Assembly: GCF_037126465.1 (NCBI RefSeq) | Contig: NC_088204.1 | Span: 21,334,804-21,398,803 of the forward strand | DNA from: Ornithodoros turicata | Taxonomy: Eukaryota > Arthropoda > Arachnida > Ixodida > Argasidae | DNA: 64,000 nucleotides | Reading direction: 5' to 3' | Shown: piece after piece, positions 32,103 to 43,130 of the stretch | How positions within the stretch are numbered: the stretch's first letter is position 1 | How the letters are laid out: every line of letters starts with the position of its first letter | The notes under the pieces: generated by a model | Told to the model about the DNA's origin: nothing | What the model saw: only the letters and a program-made list of their open reading frames with translations | Database searches by the model: none | Made by a program: the position numbers and the translations under genes

Positions 32103-32545
32103 TCAACATCACATCATGTCCGGTCTTGCCCACAGCCCATAACATCACATCACCATCACAGCCCATCACATCATAACCCATCATTCAACATCAACATCAC
32201 AGCTCATCAAATCATTACCCATCATTCAACATCAACATCACAGCTCATCACATCATTACCCATCATTCAACATCAACATCACAGCTCATCACATCATTAC
32301 CCATCATTCAACATCAACATCACAGCTCATCACATCATTACCCATCATTCAACATCAACATCACAGCTCATCACGTCATTACCCATCATTCAACATCAAC
32401 ATCACAACTCATCACATCATTACCCATCATTCAACATCACAGCCCATCACGTCATTACTCATCATTTGACATCACAGCCCATAACATCATTACTCATCAT
32501 TTTACACCACAGCACATCATATCATAGGTCAGAATTCAACATCAG
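32100..32545. repeat. 41-bp CAT-rich minisatellite
   Basis: Unit CATCATTCAACATCAACATC plus ACAGCTCATCACATCATTACC, spaced exactly 41 bases (e.g. 32179, 32220, 32261, 32302). Units become shorter and more divergent at both edges. Confidence 0.95.
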
Positions 32546-33359
32546 AACTCATTCTGACTTCTGAGTTCAGCTTCACTGTGTATGATGGACTTTGAATCTG
32601 AACTCCAGGGACCGGTTATGAGACTGAGGGCCTTGTATGCTGCGCATGCTTGCGTTTCGGGGCGACGACTTGGCTTCGGCGACTGTGCGTCCCGGCGGCT
32701 CAAGGGCAGATGTCATCTTTTGGGTAGCGGCCGTTTACAGTGACGTTCGTAAATTAAACAGGTGTTGTGTTGTTTGTGGTGTCGCGGGCGGGGCTTGGTG
32801 GGGCGCCCGCCCACTGCACGGAGCGAGCCCTCGCGGGGCGGGGTGGCGATGATAGGGCTGTACTGAAAGCGTGAATGCAAATCCAGGTGCGTAGGGTGAG
32901 GATTGGCGAGCGGCGTGGCGGTGGTATGCCAGGTCTTGGCCTAGGCCTCCGGTGGCTTTATGGTAGAACTTTCTTCGCGCTGCGCTGCTGCTCATAGAGC
33001 TGGGGCATTTCCGCTGAACTGGGGCATAGAGCATAGAACATTTCCGTCTTCTGCTACGTACGTGGAAGCTGATGGTTGTGTGTGGGAGGGGGAGGGGATG
33101 AAACTGCTCATCGGTACTCGGTGGTCCCCTGTTTTTCTGCGTGCGTTGAGACCTCCATTTTTTATTTTATTTTTATTTTCCTAGTCGTGTGGTTTTGATG
33201 TGCTGCTGTTTGAACTGCGGCTTCTAAATTAGTGCAGTGCAAATATCTAATAAGAGTGCGGATTTTCATGCAAATGCATGTTTTGTTTTCGCTCTCTCTT
33301 GCACATTGCGCTCGTATAATCACAGGGTATAATAATCAGGGCTCGCGTAATAATCAGGT
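32546..33359. other. GC-rich stretch, no gene recognised
   Basis: A relatively GC-rich patch (32640-33000) with short frames but no recognisable domain. No repeat ends were identified. Confidence 0.4.
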
Positions 33360-33820
33360 TGTTATACAGGATGTTTATTTTAGCTTATATAGAAAAAACT
33401 GTGAGAGCAGCAAAGATGTCGTTTTTCCAGCGGAGTTCTACAGCCAGGCGGACATCCTCTGGACGAAAGCGTGCAAATCCAAGTGACTAGTTACCTAAGA
33501 TTCATTTGTTAACCTTTTAATTAGGGGATTTCGGGCAAAAGCGAGATGGCAGATTGAAGGACGATCCTAGTTGCAAGCCATTTCACGTTTAACAAATCCT
33601 GAAACACGCACGTGCGCAAAAATATTCATCCCCGAATTTTAGTATGCAAATGAAACGAAACCCAAACCGCGATGACCGGGAACGCGTGGGGTACAGTGCT
33701 CACCCCACGTCAGTCGTCAGAGGGCAACGTGATTTGGAGCGGTAGAGATGATTGGAATAGGTGTCGCTCAGCATGCCAGATAAACCGCTTTCCCGTTTTG
33801 GTTTGGCTTGATATCGCCTA
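33360..33820 (+). mobile_element. copy of the foldback element also present at 43800-44830
   Basis: It starts TACAGGATGTTTATTTTAGC and contains GGCGGACATCC, a TTTTAATTAGGGGATTTCGG block with GCAAAAGCGAGATGGCAG, and AAATATTCATCCCCGAATTT. All have close relatives around 44490-44830 (reverse) and 43820-44080. The right part (GTCAGAGGGCAACGTGATTT) matches the reverse complement of about 44150-44180. Confidence 0.7.
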
Positions 33821-34670
33821 TACGACGTGGGCCGGACAACATCAATATCAAGTTTGTCACGCTCTATGTCAAACCTGGAAGAAACCCGCGCACCCATACG
33901 CAATTCCTTTGGGATCGTCGTAGTAATCAGTGATCCTAATCCAGAACCGGAGTGTATCAAGAACTCGACGGCGCTCGAAAGGTCAGGCCGGAGCCGGACA
34001 ACGGTTTCGGGAGTTCGGACCGTCTATATACCCATTCCATTGCCACGATTAAGTGTATAAATGTCCAGGCGTGAGAGCACACTGTACGTGAGGCTGAATC
34101 ATTCTACAGGTATTTTCTTTTATGTGACTCGTCTCTCTTGCAGTGTCTTCCTTGAAGTGCCGAATACAGTTCACCGACCATATACGTGCGGACCATCACA
34201 GTCGTCACTTTGTCTCCTATTTTGTAATAAATCTGTTACGCTGTTACTGACAGAAGGCAATGCTGAACGTCGTACTCAGAAACAACACACAAGTTCGGAT
34301 AACAAAAAGACAAAAACAAAACTGTGTGCAATGAAAAATTGGGGCTGCGTCCCGAAGCTGTTTAGCATTATATATTGGGTTGCCGGCTGTACCGATGCAG
34401 TGTACGCGTGATTATAAACCAAAATTATGCATCTCAGTTTCATGCTACATTACCCTGGACAGTTTTTTCATTTATGCTTGCATTCTGCTTTTGCAAAAAG
34501 TAATATAAAACTGTCATGCTATTTGGAAGCGTAATTTTTGGGCAGTGTGAACGAAAAATCGTAACGCAGAAGTGCATTATTCTGCCGTTGCCGAAAACAA
34601 CGTCGGGCAATCGATGCTGTCATTTTGTTCACGTGACAATGACTTACCCAGAGTTCATACTGCACGATAC
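33821..34670. other. intergenic DNA, no gene recognised
   Basis: Short frames only; nothing recognisable as a gene or known repeat. Confidence 0.45.
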
Positions 34671-34679
34671 CCGTCCCAT

Positions 34680-35110
34680 AATACCCGCGCCGCTTCTTTA
34701 TGCTCTGGAGCCAACCCCCACAACGCACCTGTTCTGAAGCGATGCAAGTCAAACAGCGCGAGAGCGCCAAGGTTAACCCTCATTTTCTGTCCCTTACGGA
34801 TGCCATCCATGTGCAGCGCCACAGAGTCCCCAACTCCAAATACAACGCTGAACGGCAAGCCCTTCCCCTCCCACCCCCTGATATATCCGATATAACAGCC
34901 CACCGAGCCATCCTCACAACACCACACCTGCTCTGAGGCGAGGCGACGCAAAACTTGTAGCGCGAGCGCGCCAAGGTCAGCCCACCCCCCTGCTCCTTGT
35001 CATTCATCCAAGTGCAGCTCCGCCCAAACTACCGAGATCCAGACTCCAAAGCCTTAACACAACGTTGAACTGCAAACATCCCTCCCCCTCCCACCCTCCA
35101 GAAGCAAGGT
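34680..35110. repeat. tandem duplication of a ~200-bp unit
   Basis: Two successive diverged copies each contain CTGTTCTGAAGCGATGCAA or CTGCTCTGAGGCGAGGCGA, then GCGCGAG(A/C)GCGCCAAGGT, a GTGCAG-containing stretch, and a C-rich tail (CCCTCCCACCC). The copies begin near 34685 and 34890. Confidence 0.7.
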
Positions 35111-35329
35111 CACGCATACAATTGGAGCCTTCCCGCCACTACCGGTAAGCTCATATTATCACAGTACACGAGAACAGGTACACTGAAGATGGAGCACCAT
35201 ATTCCTGTCTAGTCAACGCATACTTCTATAGGCAGTTGTATGCACGCCCCCCCCTCCCCACCCACGACTAATGTCAACCCCACACCCTAAAACGCCGATT
35301 TCAACTTGAAAAACCCATCGCAGGGTCTT

Positions 35330-35720
35330 CAAATTCAACATCTCATCTTCACACATAAGTCAACATCAAACTCAGCATGAAATCATTGCCCGTCACTCAA
35401 CATTAATGTCACCATCACATCATTGCTCATAATTCAACATAAAATTCAAATTCACATCACATCATTACCCATCATTCAACATCAAACTCAACATCACATC
35501 ACATCATAGCCCATCATTCAACATCAAACTCAACATCACATCACATCATTGAATCATTCAACATCAAACTCAACGTCACATCACATCATTGCCCATCATT
35601 CAACATCAAACTCAACATCACATCACATCATTGCCCATCATTCAACATCACTCAACATCACATAACATCATTGCCCGTCACTCAACATCACATCATTCTG
35701 AGTGATGTGATGGTGAATGA
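35330..35720. repeat. 42-bp CAT-rich minisatellite, related to 32100-32545
   Basis: Unit CATCATTCAACATCAAACTC plus AACATCACATCACATCATTGCC, spaced about 42 bases. It is in the same orientation as the left array although the neighbouring gypsy pieces are inverted. Confidence 0.93.
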
Positions 35721-35886
35721 TGTCAGTGATGGCCATCATGATTGAATTCGCCGACCTATGAGGGAGACTGGTTGTGCCGCTCGCGAGGCGGGGAAGGTCG
35801 AAGGCAGCGGAAGGCTTGCTGCAGCTTAACTAGGTAGGCTGCCGAGTCACCTGGGGAAGGCGTGGTCTGGGAAGCGTAGAACCTTT

Positions 35887-36004
35887 GTAGCATCATCGTC
35901 ATCGCCGCGCACCGAGCTTAGCACGGTCCCCGTGCGCTGCGAATAAATCACTTTTCGATTGACCTTCCGAGGCTTCCGGTTGTCCCTCCTTGGATCGCGC
36001 TACA
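35887..36004 (+). repeat. 118-bp gypsy-type LTR with adjacent primer-binding-like site
   Basis: It begins TGTAGCATCATCGTC and ends GGATCGCGCTACA, with TG...CA borders and an internal AATAAA. Immediately after, TGGTGACCCGGACGTT (36006-36021) resembles the tRNA primer-binding site of many gypsy elements. The next 31 bases are the inverted first part of the LTR, so the usual internal domain is missing. Confidence 0.7.
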
Positions 36005-36053
36005 CTGGTGACCCGGACGTTAAGCTCGGTGCGCGGCGATGACGATGATGCTA

Positions 36054-36165
36054 CAAAGGTTTCTTCATGGCCCCAAGGGTTGCTGTAATCGCGCTCGGGA
36101 ACGAGACCATATTTTTTCCAGTGTTATTATTAAGGTTGACGAGAGCTGTACATCTGCTACATACC
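36054..36165 (-). mobile_element. CR1 3' UTR fragment, inverted
   Basis: The reverse complement contains GTACAGCTCTCGTCAACCTT and AATAATAACACTGGAAAAAA, matching the CR1 3' region at about 31527-31560. Confidence 0.8.
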
Positions 36166-36231
36166 TGTGGTTTCACTTTATTACACTTGTGCTGATAGGC
36201 TGACCCACAAGACATGTAACGCAGTTTCCAT

Positions 36232-36455
36232 ATTGTTTGCCCGGGAGGTACCCGGATTCGAATCCCGGTGCCGGCTGTGCTGTCTGGGGTTTTTCCTGGG
36301 TTTTCCTCAGACGCTTTCAGACATATGTCGGCACAGTTCCCCTAGAAGTCGGCTCGGGACGCACATTTCCCCAGGGCGTCAGTCGTGACGTTGCCCACAT
36401 ACGTGAGGCCGACAACGGCAAGCCCTTTCAACATCACCACCACCACCACCACCAT
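36232..36455 (+). mobile_element. tRNA-derived SINE
   Basis: A B-box-like GGATTCGAATCCCGG lies at about 36252-36266, followed by a conserved body (GGGGTTTTTCCTGGGTTTTC, then CAGACATATGTCGGCACAGT) and a (CAC)n tail at 36436-36454. The A-box side is eroded. A second, minus-strand copy lies at 40775-40912. Confidence 0.8.
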
Positions 36456-36539
36456 ATTGTTTGCCCACACGGGACTACATAACAGGCTGCGGCCTTGTAG
36501 TCGCACATATCATCAGTGTACGAGCAATGTGTCAGTAGA

Positions 36540-37138
36540 AAAAAAAATAATAATAAATAAAAAAAAATGGTGAGAGAGAGGGGACGGGAGTCGAGCTCGT
36601 TGAGGGAGGCGGGCAGTGTGGTGCAGGAAGGGTGGTAGTGTGCGCAACGGAGAAGAATGTGCTCGAGATCTTCAATAGCACCGCAGTGACTGCAGTAAGG
36701 AGAGTTACCTTGTTGCAAGCGGTAGCGCCACTGTGCTGTGAAGGCCACGTCGAGGCGCATTCGATGAACTAATCCGGCGTCTTGACGGGAGATATGGGCT
36801 GGCATGCGGAAAGCGAGCGCTGGGTCAACTCTGCTCAGCATGGCGGGGGGTAGTATGTCGGCGGTACGTTGGCGGGTAGCCAGAGGAGTCACAAGGTTTC
36901 GAAGTATGGACCGCCGATCGTCTCTCAGCAATGCAATACGCGTCCGTGTCCGAGATGAGAGAGCTGCTTCGGCGGCGCCGTCCGCCAGTTCATTGCCTTC
37001 GACACCGCAATGGGCGGGAACCCATTGGAGAGCGAGCCTATGTCCTGCTTCGTAGACAAGGTTGTAAGCGGTTAACACATCCATAACCAACGGGGCGGAG
37101 GAGCCGCCTCGGATGCCAGAATTTTCAATTGCTTTCAA
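36540..37138 (-). pseudogene. LINE RNase H domain and C-terminal zinc knuckle
   Basis: The minus frame includes LALQWVPAHCGVEGNELADG, the RNase H block with catalytic His and Asp. It then has LVHRMRLDVAFTAQWRYRLQ and CSHCGAIEDLEHILLRCAHY, a CCHC zinc knuckle typical of the LINE C-terminus. The N-terminal RNase H strands lie in another frame or are lost. Confidence 0.9.
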
Positions 37139-37161
37139 TTGCTTGCAGCGCAGGTGCTGAG

Positions 37162-37834
37162 TCAGTAAAGATCACCCAATTCCGGGGTGGGACTGGAACG
37201 ATGTGCTGCAAAAAGAAAAGTATGGCATAGAGTTCCGCAGCTGTGGATGATGTACAATGCCAAAGGCGACGTCCTTGAACTACACCTTCGTCGGGAATGA
37301 CAAATGCTGACGCGGACTTGCCATTTCGAGATGCGCCATTGGTGTAAGCGGCGGCATAGAGGTGGAAAACTTCGCGTCGACGAGAGCATAAAAATGGGCT
37401 CGAAGGACTTGAGAGGGAACCTGAGCTCTGCGGACCTGGAGGTCAGGAAGACGTGGGAAGGTGGGTGGCACAGGCAGAGACCAGGGGGCGTTTGGCGGTG
37501 TGACAGCCCTAGGTGTGAAGCCGGTAAGAGCGGGGCGTGTCCTCTGCGCCACGCGATGGAAAGCACTTTCAGGACGGTGTCGAATTTTCCAGCGGAGTGG
37601 GTGACGGGGAACGTTCGCACGCAAACGTAGGAAGTGTCGAGCCGTTTCCCGCTCACGGAGGACCTCCACCGGGAGTTCTCCAGCTTCAGCTAGGACTTGC
37701 CGTGTTTCAGCCATTCGTGGAACGCCAAGGCAGCGACGAAGGCTTCGGGCGAACAGGGACCGAAGGGTATTGAACGATGTTGTAGAAACCCTATGCAAGA
37801 CTGGAAGGCTGTAAAGCACAGTCGCCCTGACCAA
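37162..37834 (-). pseudogene. LINE region between reverse transcriptase and RNase H
   Basis: The minus frame includes MVRATVLYSLPVLHRVSTTS, LRRCLGVPRMAETRQVLAEAG and a proline-rich stretch. These resemble the connection segment following the thumb in RNase H-bearing LINEs. Overlapping frames show a shift near 37300. Confidence 0.75.
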
Positions 37835-37912
37835 AGCCGCGAGAACTACTAAGAGGGAGCGTTGATCACAGCCCCAGCCGAAGCCAGAAAGATGTTGAAT
37901 GGCAGGAAGCCA

Positions 37913-38671
37913 TCACTGCACTTTGGTTTCAAGGTGCTTAATGTGGCGAGCCCAGCGCAGGTGGGAGTCCAGGACCACACCAAGGAAGCGATGGGAACGC
38001 ACAGGCTCGAGCTTCCGTGCACCAACCCAAAGAGGGAAATTACTCATAGCATTGTGGGTGAAAGGGAGCTCGACGCACTTTTCGGGCGAAAGGTCCATTC
38101 CAAGTCGCGTAAGGTAGAGATGAACGTTGTTTAAGGCTTGTTGTAAACGGCGCTGAATGGCTGGTCGTGACTTGCCTACTGTCCAAAGGGCAACGTCATC
38201 GGCATACACGGAGAATGCGACCTTGCATGGAACTATCGATTTTAGTCCTGCCATGACCCCATTAAAAAGTGTAGGACTGAGAATGCTTCCTTGGGGTACG
38301 CCTTGACGAACAGGGTGTTGGGGCTTTGGCCGTGAGATGTGCGGACAGCAACAGTTCGGTCCGTAAGGAAATCGTGAAGCCAGCTGAAAAGTCGACCAGG
38401 TACTCCAAAAGACCGCAACCCGTGGAGGACACAGATGTGCGAGACCGTATCATAGGGGGCGCTTAATGTCCAGGAAGACCGATACTACGATCCGCCGATG
38501 AGCACGAGCATGTTGGACGGTAGAGCGTGTCCGACGGTTGGGTGTACACTGGTGGAAGTTTCTATGCAACGTATTGACAAGCGGCCGTTCAGCCTCGCGA
38601 AGATCTTTGGACCGTGGCCGAACGCTGCCCATCAAATGCAAGGCCATCGTCTTCTTGCGGAGTACTTGCAC
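37913..38671 (-). pseudogene. LINE reverse transcriptase remnant
   Basis: The minus strand encodes SVFLDIKRPL (first catalytic block, frameshifted), then AFSVYADDVALWTVGKSRPA with the YADD box, and LDSHLRWARHIKHLE, matching the FLGV-LD-L-W-HI thumb motif. At least two frameshifts occur between 38260 and 38460. Confidence 0.9.
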
Positions 38672-38700
38672 TCCACCGGTCTGGTGACGGATCTCTGAAA

Positions 38701-39679
38701 GTCCCCCCCCCCCACCCCATCATCGTCCCTCCATCCGTTCCCAATGTGCAATAAGGCAGTGTACCGCCTCAGCGGCGGTGAATCGCCCACCTCATCACCA
38801 TCGAATGTATGTGTGTGTGTGTGTGTGTATATAATACACATTTTCAAAAAGTATTTGTATTACTATATCATAATACTCATTTTCGTGGAGTATTATGTAT
38901 TAGTATTAGTAAGGGCCTGAGCTGAACTATGTGAGCAAGCGGTAAAAACTGGTCATATAGATTAGGTCTCGATAATCCAGAAATTCTAGCTCGTGAGGGT
39001 CGTTGGGGGTGGGTGGGTGAGGAAACAATTGGGATCCCGGCACATAAAGATAACTAAAGAGGCTATGAATAGGCATCCGCACACCCTACCGGGGCGTACC
39101 ACATAACCACACAAACATGTACCACATAAACTCGAGGCAAGGAATGAAGAAAGTGCATGACATTAAGAGGAATGCGCTAAGGTCGATAACATCAATATCT
39201 AGCTCCTTTCAAAACCACGAAAGCGAACCCCGGGCCTTTATTATACAAGGACCAGGTTCACGGCTATTTATCCTATACGAATCGAGTAGCTCCCCGGATC
39301 GTTATACAACCTCAGAAAGACCCGGAACAACAAGCAATGCTCACAACATCACCAACGCGTGTCGTCCACTATATATAGGTAGTCGGCTATGCTCTGCGGA
39401 TCATTTGTGCGCGTCTGCCGTAGGTTAATGGTATAAGGGCATCGATTCTGCCCCTGGGAGGATTGTTTGTATGTAGTACTTGAGCGTTTCCATATATACA
39501 CCTCAAGTGTTCAGCGAATAATAAGTGATTCGTTGTGTGATAAGTGTGATTTATATTCGTATATTAAATGTGACTTACGTAAGAGCCGTATACTCAAATT
39601 TTACGAATATCTGTCTACGACACTCACCGTTGAGAGAGCGTCAAGTGTTCCTGGCATAAGGTGTCTGGTCGTTTGTCTA
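38701..39679. other. intergenic DNA with (TG)n microsatellite
   Basis: A (TG)n tract at 38806-38828 is followed by TATATAATAC. No gene recognised. Confidence 0.5.
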
Positions 39680-40511
39680 TACAGGGTGTTTCATCTAAAG
39701 CGATAAAAAATTCTAACTGGCGACGCACTCGCCGGAGGATTGTGGGACTTTCGGCAATTACATTCTGGGAACTTTTGCCGCCATTTAGGAAGGCTTTGGA
39801 CAATTTTCAGTTGAGGGAAATTTATTTTTGTCAATTGAATTTTGAAAATTGCCAAGCGAACCTCACTGTTTTTTACAGAAATATGAAGTCCTCCACAAAT
39901 AACCGCAGACACAACAAAAACTATGCACAGTATCGCAACAGAAATAATGGGGAAAAAATCAGTAACAATTACGCTTTAGCCCCGCCCGCTTGATTTTCCC
40001 AAAGAAGCGCGCGCCAAATGTGCGTCTAGAGGAGGAAGTGTCCCCGCCTTTTGCCTTCTTTGTGATATGACGGGTGTTTTGCTTTTCTTTGCGATAAGAC
40101 GGTTGTCACCAGCATCCAGGTCAAAGCGCGGGAAAGAAAGGTAAAACAAGATGCGGGAACACTTCCTCCTCTTCCCGCATCTCCCGTGCGCTCTTCTTTG
40201 CGACAATCGAGCAAGTGGGGCTAAAGCGGAAATTTTAGTAATTTTTTTTTACTATTTCTTTTGCGATACTGTGCATAGTTTTTGTTGGGGCTGTGGTTAT
40301 CCGTGGAGGACTTCGTACTTCTGTAAAAAAAAAGCTTAATTGAAAAAAAAAAATCCCGCAATTAAAAATTGTCCAAAGCCTTCCTAAATGGCGGCAAAAG
40401 TTCCCAGAATGTTTCCAGTTTCCAGAAGGTAACTGCCAAAAGTCCCACAATCCTCCGGCGAGTACGTCGCCAGTTAAATTTTTTTATCACGTTACGTGAA
40501 CCACCCCGTAT
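39680..40511. mobile_element. ~830-bp foldback element with TACAGGGTGTTTC termini
   Basis: The left end TACAGGGTGTTTCATC is matched inverted by GAACCACCCCGTA at the right. The arms stay similar for about 300 bases (AGGATTGTGGGACTTTC near 39735 and its complement near 40450). The centre near 40010-40200 has its own inverted blocks (GCGGGAA...TTCCCGC). No transposase. Confidence 0.88.
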
Positions 40512-40774
40512 ACACTTTGGCTCGTGAGCGACCGCGCACTCTTCGAGCCATGACGAATTCCACAGGCATGCGTTCATTATGCGAGCAAACCGAGCGGAAC
40601 CAAGGGCGCGATGTATTTCACAGCCGGAAGCGAGAAGTGAGAAATGAACTGAAGAAGGAACGGGTGCCCCATCTATTATATATTTAAAAAATCCGTGTTA
40701 GCACAGCGAAGTAACTGTATATGGCTGGAGCGGTGCACATACCAGTACATCAGCAAGGAATAAGAGACAGGTGG

Positions 40775-40912
40775 GACATCATGCGTCCTGGGTCGACTTC
40801 ACGGGGCACTGCGCCGACATATTTCGGGAAAGTCTGCCGAATAACCCAGGAAAAACCTGAGATGGCACCGCCAGCGGTGGTGCACGACCCCGCCCCCTTG
40901 TAGCGAGACTTT
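40775..40912 (-). mobile_element. second tRNA-derived SINE copy, minus strand
   Basis: The reverse complement carries AGGTTTTTCCTGGGTTATTC, AATATGTCGGCGCAGTGCCC and TGAAGTCGACCCAGGACGCA, the same body as at 36280-36370. The tRNA-like head is largely missing. Confidence 0.8.
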
Positions 40913-42057
40913 AAAGTAGTCCAGAAGTCATTTTTAACACCCAGTTTTCTTCCTATAAAACTGTTAAGTAGGCCAGTAAGATACACCATGCGAAGTAATT
41001 CACACCACAGAGTCATAATTATCGCAGAAAATGGATTCAAAGTACGTCGCAAAAAGCGACCGTGCGCAACGGCGGTACCAGCCTGTGATCTGCCTGGAAC
41101 CTCGCGCTGACGCTATAAGGAGAACGCTCGCTGATTGGTCTAGAGGAATGTTGTCTGCTACTCCTCTGTTGTCTGCTACTCGGCTGTTCGGGGTTCTGAA
41201 AAAGCCTTTCTCCACGCTCCGTAATGATTCGGTCGCTCCTTCTATCCCCATTTCTCTGGGACAACTGGCAAACCTGGTTTACGGCGGCAAAGGGACAAGG
41301 CGCTGACCCTCACTGACCGGCGAACCAGAACGAGTTCTCCTTATAACGTCATCGGTGACGTGACATCATACCTTCTCCTCCTCGTAATAACTGGAGTGGC
41401 GAGCTAAGGGTGAAGGCGCGGACCCATGTTTATGTGAGTTTTTTTCTGGGAAACAAATTGCACACATCAAAACCTTTGGCGCCATTCGGTAAAATGGCAC
41501 ACACACTTTCATCAGACGTCTTAATCTGACAGTTTTTTGGACGGCCCTCTGTACTCCTTTAAAGTTACCATGAACGAGCTAATGCTGGGTTCACGTCGCT
41601 GGTCTATCTGGTGTGGAACATGCTCCAACAAAGTCACTCGGCTTCCTTGGGTTTCGAAACGGCAATAAACTCACGTTCCTGACGCGAACTCAATAGCGCA
41701 CATTTTACCTCGCTCCCGGTAAACACATATCCAGGGATATCGGGAAACACAGTGGCAGTGTTGCTACGCAAGGCAGACACATGAAAACGCTCCCCTATGA
41801 GAGCTCTCGCCCGGCGTACGCAATTAGACTAGATTGGATTTGACATTCCCCACGGGTGCTCGTTTGCGAGTGACAGCTAAGCGAGTTTCCAAAGCGGTCG
41901 AAGTGCCAAGCAGAAATGATTTGTTGCCAGGGTAAGACAAACACGAAGGCAGGCAGCAAGCCGAGGTGGGTATAAGAAGAAACATCTCCTGTCGGTGTGG
42001 TCGTATATTGTTGGAGCTTCCCGCGAGAAATTATGCGGCAACAGATATTAAAGGAAC
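40913..42057. other. intergenic DNA, no gene recognised
   Basis: Short frames only. A near 15-base repeat (TGTCTGCTACTC twice) occurs at 41151-41178. Nothing recognised as coding. Confidence 0.45.
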
Positions 42058-42452
42058 ACTAAAGTGCAATAATTTCTCCTCGCAGAATGAAAGATGGCGG
42101 AAGGAACGGGAGTCACCCAGTGTCGTCCGTGATTTATGAGCGGGAGAAATCGCGATGTACGCTGCCTATCTCTTTTTCATGCCGGCAACGCGGAGCGCCC
42201 TCTCTTATTTGGCCTCCGCAAAGTATTTGTCCAATCATCGCGGGAGATCGTTTCCAGCAGACCAATCCGAGGCCCTTCTGCATTGTCGCGCTTCTTGAGA
42301 AGGAGAGGGACAGCTTAAATCGCGTTTTCTTTTCCCTCATAAATGTCGCCAAGCACGCAACGGATGAATGCTGTTCCTTTCGTGTTGCCATTAAAGTAAC
42401 GAGATATTTATCTTTCTGCGAGGAGAAATGTTTCTACTTTAGTTCCTTTTTA
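42058..42452. mobile_element. MITE with AAAGGAACACTAAAG termini
   Basis: The left end AAAGGAACACTAAAGTGCAA and inner TTTCTCCT are mirrored by AGGAGAAATG and CTACTTTAGTTCCTTT at the right. A relative with the same end structure lies at 51254-51558. Confidence 0.75.
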
Positions 42453-43130
42453 TTAAAGGAGTAGCGAAAGAACACCGAATAGTAAATTAGTTTTGTTTTT
42501 TTCGTTTTTGAATTTTTTTTTCGTTTTAATTTCTTGAATTTTTCGTTTTTGGATGCGGTGGGCTCGGCGAGCAGGCAGGCTAGGCAGACAATGATCTTTG
42601 CGGGCCTGTAGCGCGCTCGGGAGATGTCTTTGATCTGGACGGCGCTCTAGAAGCCCCTCAACTCTTTCAGTGAAAGCGTAAGAGAATGAGTGAAGTCGAC
42701 GTCGCTCCATAACGCGCTGGGACCCGACGGAATGGTGATATGGCGGGAGCTCCGATCGTGTCCCTCGCTCGGCGCTGCTCCCTACATTGCTCCTACGTCA
42801 CACCGTGCTCCTTACGTCACGATATCAGGTCCAAGGTTACACCGCTCCATACAAGGTTGGTCGACCCTAATTACTGATTAATTAAAGCGCCAGTATAAAA
42901 AAATATATATATATTTCGTATTGTAAACCAACAGCGCTCAGAGGTTCAGCACGCGAAACATGAACGACGTCAGTGAATAGGGAATCTTAGTGAGTCGTTC
43001 TTGCAGGAACGAAACGATCGAATCCACCCATACGGAACGTAATGGACAAACGAAGTGACTTTTATTGAATCGTATAAATCGCTCCTTCGGTGTTCAGGTG
43101 GCCTTGATACTGGTCGTCGAACATGGCCAA
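42453..43130. other. intergenic DNA, no gene recognised
   Basis: Includes a T-rich patch (42495-42555). No recognisable gene. Confidence 0.4.

Larger units (their letters stand above)
31672..36053. mobile_element. composite bounded by inverted Ty3/gypsy LTR ends with two CAT-rich minisatellites
   Basis: At the left, gypsy sequence runs on the minus strand (LTR 31672-31748, then integrase end to about 32090). At the right, related sequence runs on the plus strand (about 35741-35886, then LTR 35887-36004 plus an inverted LTR tip 36023-36053). CAT-rich minisatellites adjoin each gypsy piece internally, and about 2.8 kb of other DNA fills the centre. CR1 3' UTR sequence flanks both outer sides in opposite orientation. 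Confidence 0.6.
36456..38700 (-). mobile_element. non-LTR retrotransposon with reverse transcriptase, RNase H and zinc knuckle (5'-truncated, degenerate)
   Basis: Read on the minus strand, coding pieces appear in the order reverse transcriptase (38671-37913), C-terminal region (37834-37280), RNase H (37138-36950) and a CCHC-type zinc knuckle. The 5' portion with ORF1 and endonuclease is absent. Several frameshifts separate the blocks. RNase H in a LINE points to the I/R1/Loa group. Confidence 0.88.

Noticed and set aside
32095..32545. CAT-rich array as a CRISPR array
   Set aside because: Units are contiguous 41-bp tandem copies with no unique spacers, in a eukaryotic retroelement context.
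36245..36270. Functional tRNA gene at the SINE B box
   Set aside because: A B-box-like motif is present but there is no A box, cloverleaf or acceptor stem; it is a SINE head.
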